From positions 3,720,001 to 3,784,000 of the forward strand of contig NZ_CP011114.1 of the NCBI RefSeq assembly GCF_000993825.1: DNA of 64,000 nucleotides. Reading direction: 5' to 3'. Numbering within the stretch: the stretch's first letter is position 1; every line of letters starts with the position of its first letter. This document shows positions 26,230-34,237 of this stretch, piece by piece. The stretch comes from Paenibacillus durus ATCC 35681 (GTDB lineage Bacteria; Bacillota; Bacilli; Paenibacillales; Paenibacillaceae). Made by a program: the position numbers and the translations under genes. The notes below the pieces were generated by a model. The model made no database searches, was not told the DNA's origin, and saw only the letters and a list, made by a program, of their open reading frames with translations.

Positions 26230-26506
26230 AAATGAACGACTTTGGATGATATATGTACGCTTTTGTACGAAAAAATGACGGTTTTGGCGAAATGCGCACA
26301 CCTTAAAGAATGGCGTCCGCTCCGCATCCGCAGCAAATGCGCTGCGCTCTTTGCTTAAAATCTTTACGGACTTTGTTACAAAGGAGGACAAGACCATTTT
26401 ACTGATTGCCTGAAATCGAAGTCAAAAGCTTAAACATCGATTATTGGCCTTCAATAATAAAAATTCACTGCCGTGCTATCTTATGCTCGTTATTTTACAT
26501 TTGAGC

Positions 26507-26598
26507 AGTAAAACAACTGAAGGAGCATAGCCAGGAACTCTTATCAGGAGTTCCCCTTTGCTCGACTGCCTCCCGGTTGGCCCTTCAGTTGCTTTACT
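26507..26598 (-). ncRNA. Structured RNA leader candidate, long stem with inner hairpins
   Basis: Positions 26507-26523 and 26582-26598 pair over 17 positions. The single non-Watson-Crick pair is G-U if read on the minus strand, which suggests that strand. Inside, GAGCA/TGCTC (26523-26527, 26559-26563) encloses GGAACTC/GAGTTCC (26534-26540, 26548-26554). There is no gene here. It would be part of the late transcript leader. Confidence 0.6.
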
Positions 26599-26614
26599 CC
26601 AGAAACGGAAAAGA

Positions 26615-26671
26615 CGAGAGGAGGTACGCCCCGGTTAAGCGCCGCTGCTGCGGCCGTGCGTGTCACTCTCG
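26615..26671 (-). ncRNA. Three-tier hairpin in the late leader
   Basis: Nested stems CGAGAG/CTCTCG (26615-26620, 26666-26671), ACGC/GCGT (26626-26629, 26658-26661) and GCCGC/GCGGC (26641-26645, 26650-26654) form one long arm, followed on the minus strand by TCTTTTCC. It could be an early terminator or attenuator of late transcription, or part of a larger RNA with 26507-26598. Confidence 0.5.
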
Positions 26672-26691
26672 CCTGATTTCCACGTTCTCAT

Positions 26692-26767
26692 AGTATCACG
26701 GAAAATGCGTCATTTGGTGTTCATCTTACGGTCAATAATCACCGGAAATGCGTCATTTTACGGTCAA
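26692..26767 (-). promoter_or_regulatory. Late promoter candidate with two activator-like direct repeats
   Basis: The element GGAAATGCGTCATTT plus TTACGGTCAA occurs twice. At 26743-26767 the two parts are joined; at 26699-26735 they are about 10 bases apart. On the minus strand a -10-like GATACT (26692-26697) follows with no good -35, as expected for an activated promoter. The ArpU-type activator gene lies just upstream, and all packaging and structural genes lie downstream. Confidence 0.5.
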
Positions 26768-27048
26768 ATATCTGAGGCTGTTTTTGTAATGTATTCATCA
26801 ACGCTGTCATAGTACTTGAACTGTGCCTTGTGGATGAGCCAATCAATGTTTTCACGCTTCAACTGAGGTCCGTACATGCAATGACTCAACATTTTTATTT
26901 GTTGCTCTTCTCTGATCCGTATGATCTGGGACTCTTGTTCATTCACGATGTAAAACTCTGGCTCTGTGGACTCATCCATGTAAACCATCTGAGTGCCGCC
27001 ACCAAACCAGTTTCCCCGACGATCTTCCCTATAACCGCTAAATTCCAT
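26764..27048 (-). CDS. Small phage protein after the late activator gene
   Basis: A 94-residue protein. ATG 27048 is chosen (M-E-F-S-G-Y) because GGGAGGAG lies just upstream. It is rich in Tyr, Glu and Gln, with a W-F-G-G-G-T-Q-M-V-Y-M-D segment. The stop overlaps the first activator-like repeat. I recognise no family. Confidence 0.65.
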   Translation of the reverse strand: MEFSGYREDRRGNWFGGGTQMVYMDESTEPEFYIVNEQESQIIRIREEQQIKMLSHCMYGPQLKRENIDWLIHKAQFKYYDSVDEYITKTASDI

Positions 27049-27086
27049 CCAGACTCCTCCCGACAACATATATTAACGGAAGTATA

Positions 27087-27596
27087 TCACACCTCATATT
27101 TCGCCACATCCTTCTCAAAGAATCCCATCAGTTTCAATGTGTTCGCAATGCTCTCGGTTCCCTCGTCAAGCTTACGCCGAACTGTGCTGTGGCTCATGCC
27201 GTGCCTGAAGAAAAGTACTGTTCCCTTGAAAGAATGCCCCTCAATATAACGATGCTGAATTGCCTGCCGCGAATCATCGTCAAATATCAGATCAATTGCC
27301 CGTCGAATCACGCTGGTATAGAGCCGGTACTGTTCATATACCCAGCGCTGTTTCTCGGCCAAAATAACAGCGTTCGCCGCCTTATCTGCATGCAGCGCAT
27401 CCTGGTCAATCCGGCGCGCAACCTCGCCGTCGATAGCCACCTGCTGCATGTCTTTCGTGTGATTTTCATAATCATCCATCAATAAACGCATGCTCTTATA
27501 TTTACCCAGGAGGAACTTAGTTCTTGCAATCTCTGTATCACTTGCCTCCGGGAACAATACGCCATCTTCCCACTCTGCCACTGCCATTCCCCTCAT
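27087..27596 (-). CDS. ArpU-type late transcription regulator
   Basis: A 169-residue protein. A sigma-factor-like region-4 HTH lies near the C-terminus (Q-A-I-Q-H-R-Y-I-E-G, then F-R-H-G-M-S-H-S-T-V-R-R-K-L-D). This is the layout of ArpU/RinA-type phage late activators. Two ATGs are possible (27596 and 27587). It is the last regulator before the late promoter candidate, which fits a role in switching on packaging and structural genes. Confidence 0.82.
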   Translation of the reverse strand: MRGMAVAEWEDGVLFPEASDTEIARTKFLLGKYKSMRLLMDDYENHTKDMQQVAIDGEVARRIDQDALHADKAANAVILAEKQRWVYEQYRLYTSVIRRAIDLIFDDDSRQAIQHRYIEGHSFKGTVLFFRHGMSHSTVRRKLDEGTESIANTLKLMGFFEKDVAKYEV

Positions 27597-27640
27597 TCCC
27601 CTTTATGCTATAATGTCAAGAGGAATGATTTTCAGTTAAG

Positions 27641-27671
27641 GACCCCCGCGCCCGGCCAGGTTATGGGGGTC
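27641..27671 (-). terminator. Hairpin between early genes and the late activator
   Basis: GACCCCC (27641-27647) pairs with GGGGGTC (27665-27671) around a GC-rich loop. The U-tract is short. It follows the stop of a 55-residue gene and may limit early read-through into arpU. Confidence 0.55.
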
Positions 27672-27677
27672 TTTGCA

Positions 27678-27845
27678 TTACTTTAGATATCGGCCCCATC
27701 GTCCTTGCTTGGGAGCTGTGATACAGGTTTCGAAACCATTGTTCGGCCTGCGTGCCGGCGGCTTGTCTGCCCCGATCTGGCGGAGATGCTCGGCGAGCTG
27801 CTCCGGCGTCCATGTGCTGCAAGTGACTTTTCGGTAATCAGTCAT
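27678..27845 (-). CDS. Short phage protein, 55 residues
   Basis: A complete reading frame from ATG 27845 to TAA 27678, overlapping the end of the LexA-like gene by 8 bases. The sequence holds W-T-P-E-Q-L-A-E-H-L-R-Q-I-G-A and a basic C-terminus (K-Q-G-R-W-G-R-Y-L-K). It fills an otherwise empty 240-base gap ahead of a terminator, which supports it being real. Function unknown. Confidence 0.62.
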   Translation of the reverse strand: MTDYRKVTCSTWTPEQLAEHLRQIGADKPPARRPNNGFETCITAPKQGRWGRYLK

Positions 27846-28230
27846 GATAAGCCTCCATATATTTTTTCAAAATTGCCCGCGCCCTTTCCCCGCCATCTGC
27901 CAACACCGGCGCAGATTTATCGGTGATGAATTCCCAATTCAACCGATCGGCATAGAACTTTAAGACCTGTTCCAGTTCCTCTGCGGAAACTCCCTTTTCC
28001 TGTAGCTTGACGCTCATCTTGACGCGGATCGTCCTCGGTCCGTCGGAGCTCTTAGAAATGTATCCTTTTTGACAAAGCAGCTCAATATGCCGGAATGCCG
28101 TGGAAGATGACTGTAAATTTAGCAATTGCGCAACTTCCCGGACTGTGGGAGGGTAGCCTTTTTTCGTGATGAACCCCTGAATGACTTCCAGCGTTCTGGC
28201 TTGCTGTGGTGTTAAGTTCTTGTCGGTCAT
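27838..28230 (-). CDS. LexA-type DNA-binding domain protein
   Basis: A 130-residue protein. Residues 5-65 match the LexA N-terminal winged helix (L-T-P-Q-Q-A-R-T-L-E-V-I-Q-G-F-I, G-Y-P-P-T-V-R-E-V-A, S-S-S-T-A-F-R-H-I). The Ser-Lys protease domain of LexA is absent. Instead the last 60 residues are a helical tail. It could be a phage regulator that reads SOS-like sites without self-cleavage. Overlaps the upstream gene as ATGA. Confidence 0.8.
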   Translation of the reverse strand: MTDKNLTPQQARTLEVIQGFITKKGYPPTVREVAQLLNLQSSSTAFRHIELLCQKGYISKSSDGPRTIRVKMSVKLQEKGVSAEELEQVLKFYADRLNWEFITDKSAPVLADGGERARAILKKYMEAYHD

Positions 28231-28985
28231 GACTCAGCACCTTCCCCCATATCCGCACCGATTATGGCGTTTAACCGCTGCGCCCGCTCCGTTGTGTCAT
28301 CGGTCAGTTCTTCTCCGATTTTCTCCAGAGCTTCCCGTTGCCGTTTTATGATCTTGTGGGCTTCGATAGCCGCCTGCTTACTGAGGCTGAGGGAGCGTCG
28401 TTCTTCCTTCAGCGCGGCCCGAGCCGTCTTGACGTCGGCAATCAACTTTACAATGTCGCCGCGCACGGACATGCTGTTGTACTCCGGTTCGATCGGGTAG
28501 CCCAAGCCGTCAGTCGGTACGGTACGGTATTCTTTGCCCAACTCGTCAAGCTGCTCGTCCGAAAAGTATGTGCCGGCGAGAGCGGCGCCTTGCAACTGAT
28601 TGATGCGCACCAATGCCGTACCATACGCCAGCAACACGTCGTCTATGATTCCATCGGGGTCTATAGTAATCGGGATGCCATCCGGTCGGGAGCGGACGGC
28701 CAAAACCCGGTCTCCCGGGGATACTAGCAGTTCGGTGCCGTCCAGCAGGGGATATACTTCTTCCGACGTGCCATCTACGGCAGCTGGTGCAATGCTCTGC
28801 ATCCATTGCCATATATCGGCTGACAAGTCTGCGTTGCTTGTCGCGTCTGCGTACCTGAGCAGCGCGGCCACAGCAGCCGGGTCCCGATCCGGGCGAAGCA
28901 CAAAGCAATTGCCGTCGACCTCCACTCCAGTTTCCCGCTTGATAATCTGGTATTTGTTACAGAGTCCTTTGGATTGATCGCTCAT
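28227..28985 (-). CDS. Phage early-region protein, unknown
   Basis: A 252-residue protein. The N-terminus is mixed, with F-V-L-R-P-D-R-D-P-A-A-V-A-A-L-L-R-Y-A. The C-terminal 90 residues are coiled coil (A-R-A-A-L-K-E-E-R-R-S-L-S). It overlaps both neighbours by 4 bases, so it is in the same operon. No known catalytic motif is visible. Confidence 0.68.
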   Translation of the reverse strand: MSDQSKGLCNKYQIIKRETGVEVDGNCFVLRPDRDPAAVAALLRYADATSNADLSADIWQWMQSIAPAAVDGTSEEVYPLLDGTELLVSPGDRVLAVRSRPDGIPITIDPDGIIDDVLLAYGTALVRINQLQGAALAGTYFSDEQLDELGKEYRTVPTDGLGYPIEPEYNSMSVRGDIVKLIADVKTARAALKEERRSLSLSKQAAIEAHKIIKRQREALEKIGEELTDDTTERAQRLNAIIGADMGEGAES

Positions 28986-29224
28986 GACTGCACCTCTCCC
29001 TTTGGCTTGATCCGGCAGGTAATCAGCGCCGTGTGCTCGATTGCGATATTTCCGTCCCCGTCAGTATAAGACGCTGCCAGAGGATGGATGGATATGACCT
29101 CCGTCTCACCTAGATCCATTAGGACCACGTTGATAGCCTCGTCCAGGTTGACATATCGTTTTTGAATATAATCTTGTCCTGCCCATGCCATCGCTGTTAC
29201 GATTTCAGTTGCTTTGCCTAACAT
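28982..29224 (-). CDS. Small phage protein, unknown
   Basis: An 80-residue protein with ATG 29224 and a GGGAGG ribosome site. It contains D-G-D-G-N-I-A-I-E-H-T-A-L-I-T-C-R, a likely beta hairpin. It overlaps the next gene as ATGA. No family recognised. Confidence 0.65.
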   Translation of the reverse strand: MLGKATEIVTAMAWAGQDYIQKRYVNLDEAINVVLMDLGETEVISIHPLAASYTDGDGNIAIEHTALITCRIKPKGEVQS

Positions 29225-29255
29225 GTTCGTTTCCTCCCTTTGGTCTTATCCCGGA

Positions 29256-29723
29256 TTATGAAAATCTGCGATTCTGCATGAACCATTCCCGACCTGCAGC
29301 TGTATTGAGGAACGCCTCTGCCTTGCGGTAATGGTCGATTCGCCGGACCACGCCCAACTCTTTCAAAGCTGGAACGGAACAAAGTCCCAAGAACCTATTG
29401 TGTTCATCGTGAATCTCATAGACGCCAGCTCCGTAAGGGCCACCGGTTGCATGGCAAGAGATTTTCAATGTCTCTGCCGATGCCCCATACAGAACCAGCT
29501 TCTTCCCGGGGTCTGGCGCTGTGAATACTTCGTTATAAATTCCGTCCTTGAACTCTTCGGATGTGGCCTTCACCGCAGCTGCAATAAAGTCATCCGTGAC
29601 TGTGTAAAGGATCGGCTGACCGCCGGCAGCGATGATTTCTTTGGCCTGATCCAGCGTGATAACCTCTCCGTAGTGATTGATGTAAGAATGCGGGAGAAGC
29701 TCATTAATATGCACTGTTTCCAC
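29256..29723 (-). CDS. Phage early-region protein, unknown
   Basis: A 155-residue protein with D-Q-A-K-E-I-I-A-A-G-G-Q-P near the N-terminus and Y-E-I-H-D-E-H-N-R-F-L-G-L-C in the middle. It looks like a single alpha/beta domain. It lies between a 250-residue helical protein gene and a small beta protein gene. No family recognised. Confidence 0.65.
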   Translation of the reverse strand: METVHINELLPHSYINHYGEVITLDQAKEIIAAGGQPILYTVTDDFIAAAVKATSEEFKDGIYNEVFTAPDPGKKLVLYGASAETLKISCHATGGPYGAGVYEIHDEHNRFLGLCSVPALKELGVVRRIDHYRKAEAFLNTAAGREWFMQNRRFS

Positions 29724-29762
29724 GCTTATCCTCTCCTTTATGGGAGGGCCGAAGCCCGTCCC

Positions 29763-30515
29763 TTATTCGATTTCTTCAACTTCCGTTTTCACGGGAATAT
29801 CATGCAGATCGTAGATATAGACTTCAATATCCCGAAATTCATAATGGCCACGCCGGTCGGAATAATGGTTCCGCGTCCGGACAATCTTCGCCGAAGGGAA
29901 CCGTGATTCAATCAGCTTAATGAGTTTGGTGCGGTTATTGTCATTGTCTATCAAGTGAGGTTCATTGCCGCGTTTATCAAATCCGATGTTCCATCCCTCT
30001 TCCTGCAATTGCTCAAGGCGGCTTTTATGCTGGGCTTTATCCGTTACAGGAGTATCCGAGAATGTTGATCCCATGTACTCGAGCATGAAGCAGAATTTCG
30101 CTTTATAGAAGCCGTATTGCGTGAGCCCAGCATCCGATACATGCCGGAAACCGTATTCTCTCCACCAATCCGAAACAATGCTTGTAAGGTGTGTAATCTG
30201 CTCTTTCAAACCATCTACAGGGCGGGCCTCCCCCATCTGATTCTCAAGTTCTCGAATCCGTTCATTGGCTTTCCGGATCTCGCGGTGACGCTCTTCCTTC
30301 TCTTTCGTTAAGACACTCTCATAACCGAGTTGTTTGGCGATTTCCCCGAAATGGCTTTCTATCAGACTAGGAAGAATGCCGGCCATCTCCTGGGACAAAT
30401 CATCAGTGCTAATCCATTCATGTAGCTGCTTGGCCGCGAAGAACAGATCCTTCGTTGATTTAAGGACAACCGCCTTATCATCGGCGGTAAAAGTCACATT
30501 GGCTTCGTGGGTCAT
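29763..30515 (-). CDS. Coiled-coil phage protein, unknown
   Basis: A 250-residue protein. The start at ATG 30515 (M-T-H-E-A-N) has AGGAGAG upstream and avoids the overlap that a longer start would make with the adenine methylase gene. Residues 65-110 are coiled coil (K-E-E-R-H-R-E-I-R-K-A-N-E-R-I-R-E-L-E). The C-terminal part, R-N-H-Y-S-D-R-R-G-H-Y, is rich in Arg and aromatic residues and may bind nucleic acid. Unknown function. Confidence 0.66.
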   Translation of the reverse strand: MTHEANVTFTADDKAVVLKSTKDLFFAAKQLHEWISTDDLSQEMAGILPSLIESHFGEIAKQLGYESVLTKEKEERHREIRKANERIRELENQMGEARPVDGLKEQITHLTSIVSDWWREYGFRHVSDAGLTQYGFYKAKFCFMLEYMGSTFSDTPVTDKAQHKSRLEQLQEEGWNIGFDKRGNEPHLIDNDNNRTKLIKLIESRFPSAKIVRTRNHYSDRRGHYEFRDIEVYIYDLHDIPVKTEVEEIE

Positions 30516-30547
30516 TCGTTTATCTCTCCTTATGAGGCTATGCCCGC

Positions 30548-31375
30548 TTAAAATAGCTGCAACTGACCGACCTCTCCGGCTGCTACCGGATTGATCCAAA
30601 GGACTTCTATTCGTGGCTTTCCCCGATCAGCTGTAGCAGCCCTCTCGTTTCTTTGCCAATGCTTCAGTCTCTCATCGTACAAAGGGTGCGAATATCCCGA
30701 AAGTAGAACCGGTCCGGGATGCGCGTCCAATGCATCCAGGAGTTTAAGGTGGGCCTCTTCGTCAGTTTCTCCTTCCTCGGCCATCTCGTGTTTGTACATT
30801 CGTGAAGCCCTCGTTTCAAGGAGATAAGGCGGGTCCGCATAAATGCATACATCTGGAAAGCGGTATCGCTCAAGCAGTTGCAAAGCTGGCTGATTTTCCA
30901 GTTGAACATCTTTTAAACGGTCGCAGCACTGAAGGATCTCGAGGGGAATTTCCCGCCACTGCTTCGGCCATATCTTGTGTGGAGCCTTGTCGTACTGGAT
31001 GTTGCTGCGCCAGCCGGTGCGGTCGCTTGTCTTTGCCCCAATTGCCTGCCAGGTCCGGACCAGGAAGCGCCGGGCCTTCTCTAACGTATCCGCAGACTCT
31101 TCGTAGGAACGGTAGTATTCCTCCCGGCTGTATGGCGTCCACTGAACCATATGTGCCAGTTCATTCGGCCGATCTCTAATGACGCGGAATAGGTTCACTA
31201 CGTCTCCATCCAGATCGTTTACTGTTTCAAGTGCTGACGGAGGCTTATTGAACAACACCGCCCCGCTGCCGAAGTACGGCTCTAGGTATGTTGTGTGCGG
31301 CGGCATGTGGCTGATGATCCAGTTAGCCATGCTCCATTTGCTGCCGGGGTAGTGTAATATGCGAGGGACTTTCAT
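30548..31375 (-). CDS. DNA adenine methylase (Dam/D12 class)
   Basis: A 275-residue protein. It opens with a Y-P-G-S-K-W-S-M-A-N motif. P-Y-F-G-S-G-A-V-L-F-N is the AdoMet motif. Y-A-D-P-P-Y-L-L holds the D-P-P-Y catalytic motif near residue 180. Length and order match D12-class N6-adenine methylases. It lies next to a short Cys protein and a C5-methyltransferase, so this prophage has two separate methylation blocks. Confidence 0.93.
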   Translation of the reverse strand: MKVPRILHYPGSKWSMANWIISHMPPHTTYLEPYFGSGAVLFNKPPSALETVNDLDGDVVNLFRVIRDRPNELAHMVQWTPYSREEYYRSYEESADTLEKARRFLVRTWQAIGAKTSDRTGWRSNIQYDKAPHKIWPKQWREIPLEILQCCDRLKDVQLENQPALQLLERYRFPDVCIYADPPYLLETRASRMYKHEMAEEGETDEEAHLKLLDALDAHPGPVLLSGYSHPLYDERLKHWQRNERAATADRGKPRIEVLWINPVAAGEVGQLQLF

Positions 31376-31413
31376 TGGCGTTCTCCTTTCTGGGCTTTAC
31401 CCCTGTATTGGCC

Positions 31414-31590
31414 TTACCTCAGACCATTTACGGCCTCTGCTGCTGCATTAACCTCAGCCTGCCATCTATCCAGCGCCTCTCTCCCCGGACCGACGCTCTG
31501 TACACATGCCGGACGAATAGGACAGCGGGCGCAATTCGATTTGTAGTTTTCATTACATATTTTCTTTGTTGCTGGGCTGATCTCTGTCAT
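31414..31590 (-). CDS. 58-residue Cys-rich phage protein
   Basis: ATG 31590 overlaps the C5-methyltransferase stop as ATGA; TAA is at 31414. It has four Cys in C-N ... C-A-R-C ... C spacing (C-x7-C-x2-C-x5-C), followed by a helical C-terminus. That looks like a small iron-sulfur or zinc site. Phage-encoded short WhiB-like or knuckle proteins show this size, but no family is assigned. The exact fit between two genes supports it. Confidence 0.66.
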   Translation of the reverse strand: MTEISPATKKICNENYKSNCARCPIRPACVQSVGPGREALDRWQAEVNAAAEAVNGLR

Positions 31591-33371
31591 AGGCTAAACT
31601 CCAGCTGCCCGGCTGCCGGCTTGTACCGCTCCAACGTGAGCTCTCGGCCAGCACCGACACACATTTCCGGCAAGTTCGACCTTACAAGCGCGGCAGCGAA
31701 TGGCGGCGGAACGGCATTTCCGCAGCGGGCGACCTGTGCGCTCTTAGAATACTTCTGTCCGTCCGCGTCCACGTCGATGATGTAGTTGGCCGGGAAACCC
31801 TGTGCCGCGAACAATTCGTGCGGTTCGAGCATCCGCATGCCGATATCTACGATCTGATATTCGATGCCTTTAATCGTGACAATGCCGAATCGGTCATGCG
31901 TCATAATCGTGTGCAGCGGCTCTTTTAGTGATTGGCCGACGTCTTTAAAGTTGTATTTGATTAGGAACGCCCGAACCTCACCGAAGTGCAGTCCTCCAGC
32001 TGTAATCGTTTGAAGCGGCTCCGTAACAGGCTGACCTATATTAGTGCCTCTCATTTTTACAAGGTGACTCGTGACAAGGCCGCTCTTCCCGCCGCCCCCG
32101 GCGGTTACGGTGCCGAGTGGTGCGTCAACGGGGCTTCCGACCGACTCTCCGAAATGGCGGACGACATGCGCCGTTACCAGCGCGTTATGATCAACGGTCG
32201 TAACGGTCGGCGCTGGCTCCTGCAGGTCGGCGCCCGGACCGGTGTAATTTCCGCCGTAGTGCTTCGCCAGAAACGCAGCAACCAGCCCATAACGGTTGGA
32301 AGCATCCACTGTCAATACAGGCCTGTTGATCTCCTGCCCACGGACATTTCCTTTGGCTCCCTCGGTGTGATATTGCGTCAGGAATGGAGTTACCAGCAGA
32401 TGCTCTGCCTTAGTTGTGACGGTCGTCAACGGATCATCAAGCTCGTACTGCAGCCGGTCTCCGCCGAATCCGGTCTGTCCGATTCGGGCGATGTACGGCG
32501 TCACAATCCCCCATCCGTTCTTTGCAGTCACAGTTTGCAGCGGCTCATTAAGTAGCTGCCCTCGGAACTGGTCGTATTTGTGGTTCACCTTGATCACGTA
32601 AGGGGCTATAAACGGATTCGGATTGTTAAGGATAAATTTTTGCAGGCCCCTGGCTATCCTCCGCTCGGTGTTCTCGGCCAACGGCTTCTTGCGCTCAAAG
32701 ATTGAAGGGCAGGGAATGGACCAGTCAATGATCTCCGCTGCCGTCCTCCAAGGCTTTAACTTTCCGGCTTTAACCGCCTCGCTCGCAGGGTCCCCATGCG
32801 TCGGTTCCGGCCAGACGATCTGGCGTCCGTCCCGCCTTGCGACCAGGAATAGCCGCTTGCGGATTGTAGGCGCTCCGTAGTCGCAGGCACGCAGCTCACG
32901 CCACTCGACGCGATAACCTTGCCGCCGGAGGGCATTCACGAAGCTATTAAATGTCCGTCCTTTCCGGTCCGGATCAGGGTATCCATCTTTAAGCAACGGC
33001 CCCCATGTTTTGAACTCTTCCACATTTTCGAGCATGATCACCCGGGGCCGGACAGTGGCCGCCCAGCGCACCGCGACCCATGCGAGCCCGCGAATTCCCT
33101 TCTCTACCGGCTTTCCGCCCTTGGCCTTGGAAAAATGTTTGCAATCCGGGCTCAGCCAGACCAGTCCGACCGGACGACCACCGGTTACCTCCCGGGGATC
33201 AACATCCCAAACGCTCTCACAATAATGCTCCGTCTCGGGGTGATTTGCTCGGTGCATGGCAATCGCCGCTGGGTCGTGATTGATTGCAATATCCACCGAA
33301 CGCCCCGTCGCCAGCTCAATGCCGGTTGAGGCGCCTCCGCCGCCGGCGAAGTTATCGACGATGATTTCCAC
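31587..33371 (-). CDS. DNA (cytosine-5)-methyltransferase with a seven-fold repeat array
   Basis: A 594-residue protein, GTG start. Motif I is F-A-G-G-G-G-A-S; motif VI is E-N-V-E-E-F; motif VIII is R-K-R-L-F-L-V; motif X is G-N-A-V-P-P. Motif IV reads L-S-P-D-C-K-H-F rather than the usual P-P-C-Q, with Asp between Pro and Cys. Between motifs VIII and X, residues about 265-520 form roughly seven repeats of 33-37 residues. Each ends near E-P-L-x-T-(V/I)-T-A and restarts with L-V-(T/A). The array occupies the target-recognition region. Confidence 0.9.
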   Translation of the reverse strand: MEIIVDNFAGGGGASTGIELATGRSVDIAINHDPAAIAMHRANHPETEHYCESVWDVDPREVTGGRPVGLVWLSPDCKHFSKAKGGKPVEKGIRGLAWVAVRWAATVRPRVIMLENVEEFKTWGPLLKDGYPDPDRKGRTFNSFVNALRRQGYRVEWRELRACDYGAPTIRKRLFLVARRDGRQIVWPEPTHGDPASEAVKAGKLKPWRTAAEIIDWSIPCPSIFERKKPLAENTERRIARGLQKFILNNPNPFIAPYVIKVNHKYDQFRGQLLNEPLQTVTAKNGWGIVTPYIARIGQTGFGGDRLQYELDDPLTTVTTKAEHLLVTPFLTQYHTEGAKGNVRGQEINRPVLTVDASNRYGLVAAFLAKHYGGNYTGPGADLQEPAPTVTTVDHNALVTAHVVRHFGESVGSPVDAPLGTVTAGGGGKSGLVTSHLVKMRGTNIGQPVTEPLQTITAGGLHFGEVRAFLIKYNFKDVGQSLKEPLHTIMTHDRFGIVTIKGIEYQIVDIGMRMLEPHELFAAQGFPANYIIDVDADGQKYSKSAQVARCGNAVPPPFAAALVRSNLPEMCVGAGRELTLERYKPAAGQLEFSL

Positions 33372-33373
33372 TC

Positions 33374-33640
33374 CTACACCCCCACATTTTGAAATTCCTT
33401 ACCTTCCGTCTCCTCAATCGTAATTGTGGCCATCCCATCCCAAGTCTCACGGATTTCCTTGGCTTTTGCCTTTACGGCAGCCGCCTGCTTCGGCTGCAGC
33501 TCTATAGCCATCGCCTCTTCGTAGTGCTGAGCTGCAGCGGCATACGCGCGAGAGTGTACGAAATTCATCCAGCTCCAAAATTTTGCGTTCGACAGCGACT
33601 TTACCCATTGGAAAGCCTTGCGGCGCTGTTGATCGTTCAT
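33374..33640 (-). CDS. Small phage protein, unknown
   Basis: An 88-residue protein. ATG 33640 is chosen (M-N-D-Q-Q-R-R-K) since GGAGGTG lies upstream and it overlaps the previous stop as ATGA. Helical, with Trp and Ala-rich parts (A-Y-A-A-A-A-Q-H-Y-E-E-A) and a C-terminal beta end. Unknown. Confidence 0.64.
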   Translation of the reverse strand: MNDQQRRKAFQWVKSLSNAKFWSWMNFVHSRAYAAAAQHYEEAMAIELQPKQAAAVKAKAKEIRETWDGMATITIEETEGKEFQNVGV

Positions 33641-33996
33641 CTTGGCTGCACCTCCTGATATTGAAAGGAAGCTGACGTATGCCAACCAATTGCACCGAAC
33701 TCTTTTCTAAGTTCCTCCTTCAGATGATTCATTCGATCGTTCATGGATTTCAGCTTCTCGGCAGCAGCTTGATACCCACCGATCTCTTCAATACACTCCG
33801 GATGACAGACACTGTTCGGGAAGTGCTTATGATTGCAGCCGAGGAAGCGCGTTTCTATACCGCCTTCAATTTCATTGCGACACAAGGGGCAATGTGCAAC
33901 CCTTCCGCGCACCTTAGCGTAATTCTCCGAGAAGGGCATCAGCATACTAAACACTGGAACCCCTTCTATGCTGGCAACTTCTTCGACCTTGCTCAT
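33637..33996 (-). CDS. Zinc-ribbon-like phage protein
   Basis: A 119-residue protein. Residues 35-70 hold C-P-L-C, C-N-H-K and C-H-P-E-C, with enough Cys and His for one or two zinc sites. The C-terminal half is coiled coil. Probably a nucleic-acid or protein adaptor. Family not recognised. Confidence 0.66.
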   Translation of the reverse strand: MSKVEEVASIEGVPVFSMLMPFSENYAKVRGRVAHCPLCRNEIEGGIETRFLGCNHKHFPNSVCHPECIEEIGGYQAAAEKLKSMNDRMNHLKEELRKEFGAIGWHTSASFQYQEVQPR

Positions 33997-34011
33997 TTGG
34001 GATACACCCTC

Positions 34012-34203
34012 CTAATCATCATTTCCCAAGCCGATCAATTCGGCTGAATATTCATAAAAGGCGCGCTCGTCGCGTCGGTCCAGTGCGTCGTCAATCTTCT
34101 GCAGGAGCTGCTGCCAGCGAAATCGCCGGATAGCCTGTTCCAGCACCGCCTCCGCGTTGGCGTCGAGTATCAACTCGTATATAGATCGCGAAATGAAGAA
34201 CAC
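34012..34203 (-). CDS. IDEAL-domain-like small protein
   Basis: A 63-residue protein with a GTG start at 34203 behind GGAGGGG. The C-terminal half reads L-L-Q-K-I-D-D-A-L-D-R-R-D-E-R-A-F-Y-E-Y-S-A-E-L, close to the IDEAL motif seen in small Bacillus and phage proteins. IDEAL domains are thought to act in protein interaction. The match is by eye. Confidence 0.6.
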   Translation of the reverse strand: MFFISRSIYELILDANAEAVLEQAIRRFRWQQLLQKIDDALDRRDERAFYEYSAELIGLGNDD

Positions 34204-34237
34204 GGCGTTTCCCCTCCTTTGTAAGAGAAGAAGCAGC

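Noticed and set aside
26230..26397. Upstream extension of the small Cys-rich gene
   Set aside because: The residues look random, there is no ribosome site, and the stretch overlaps the structured leader region.
27606..27625. Extended -10 (TGCTATAAT) on the plus strand
   Set aside because: No suitable -35 and no gene to serve; probably chance in an AT-rich gap.
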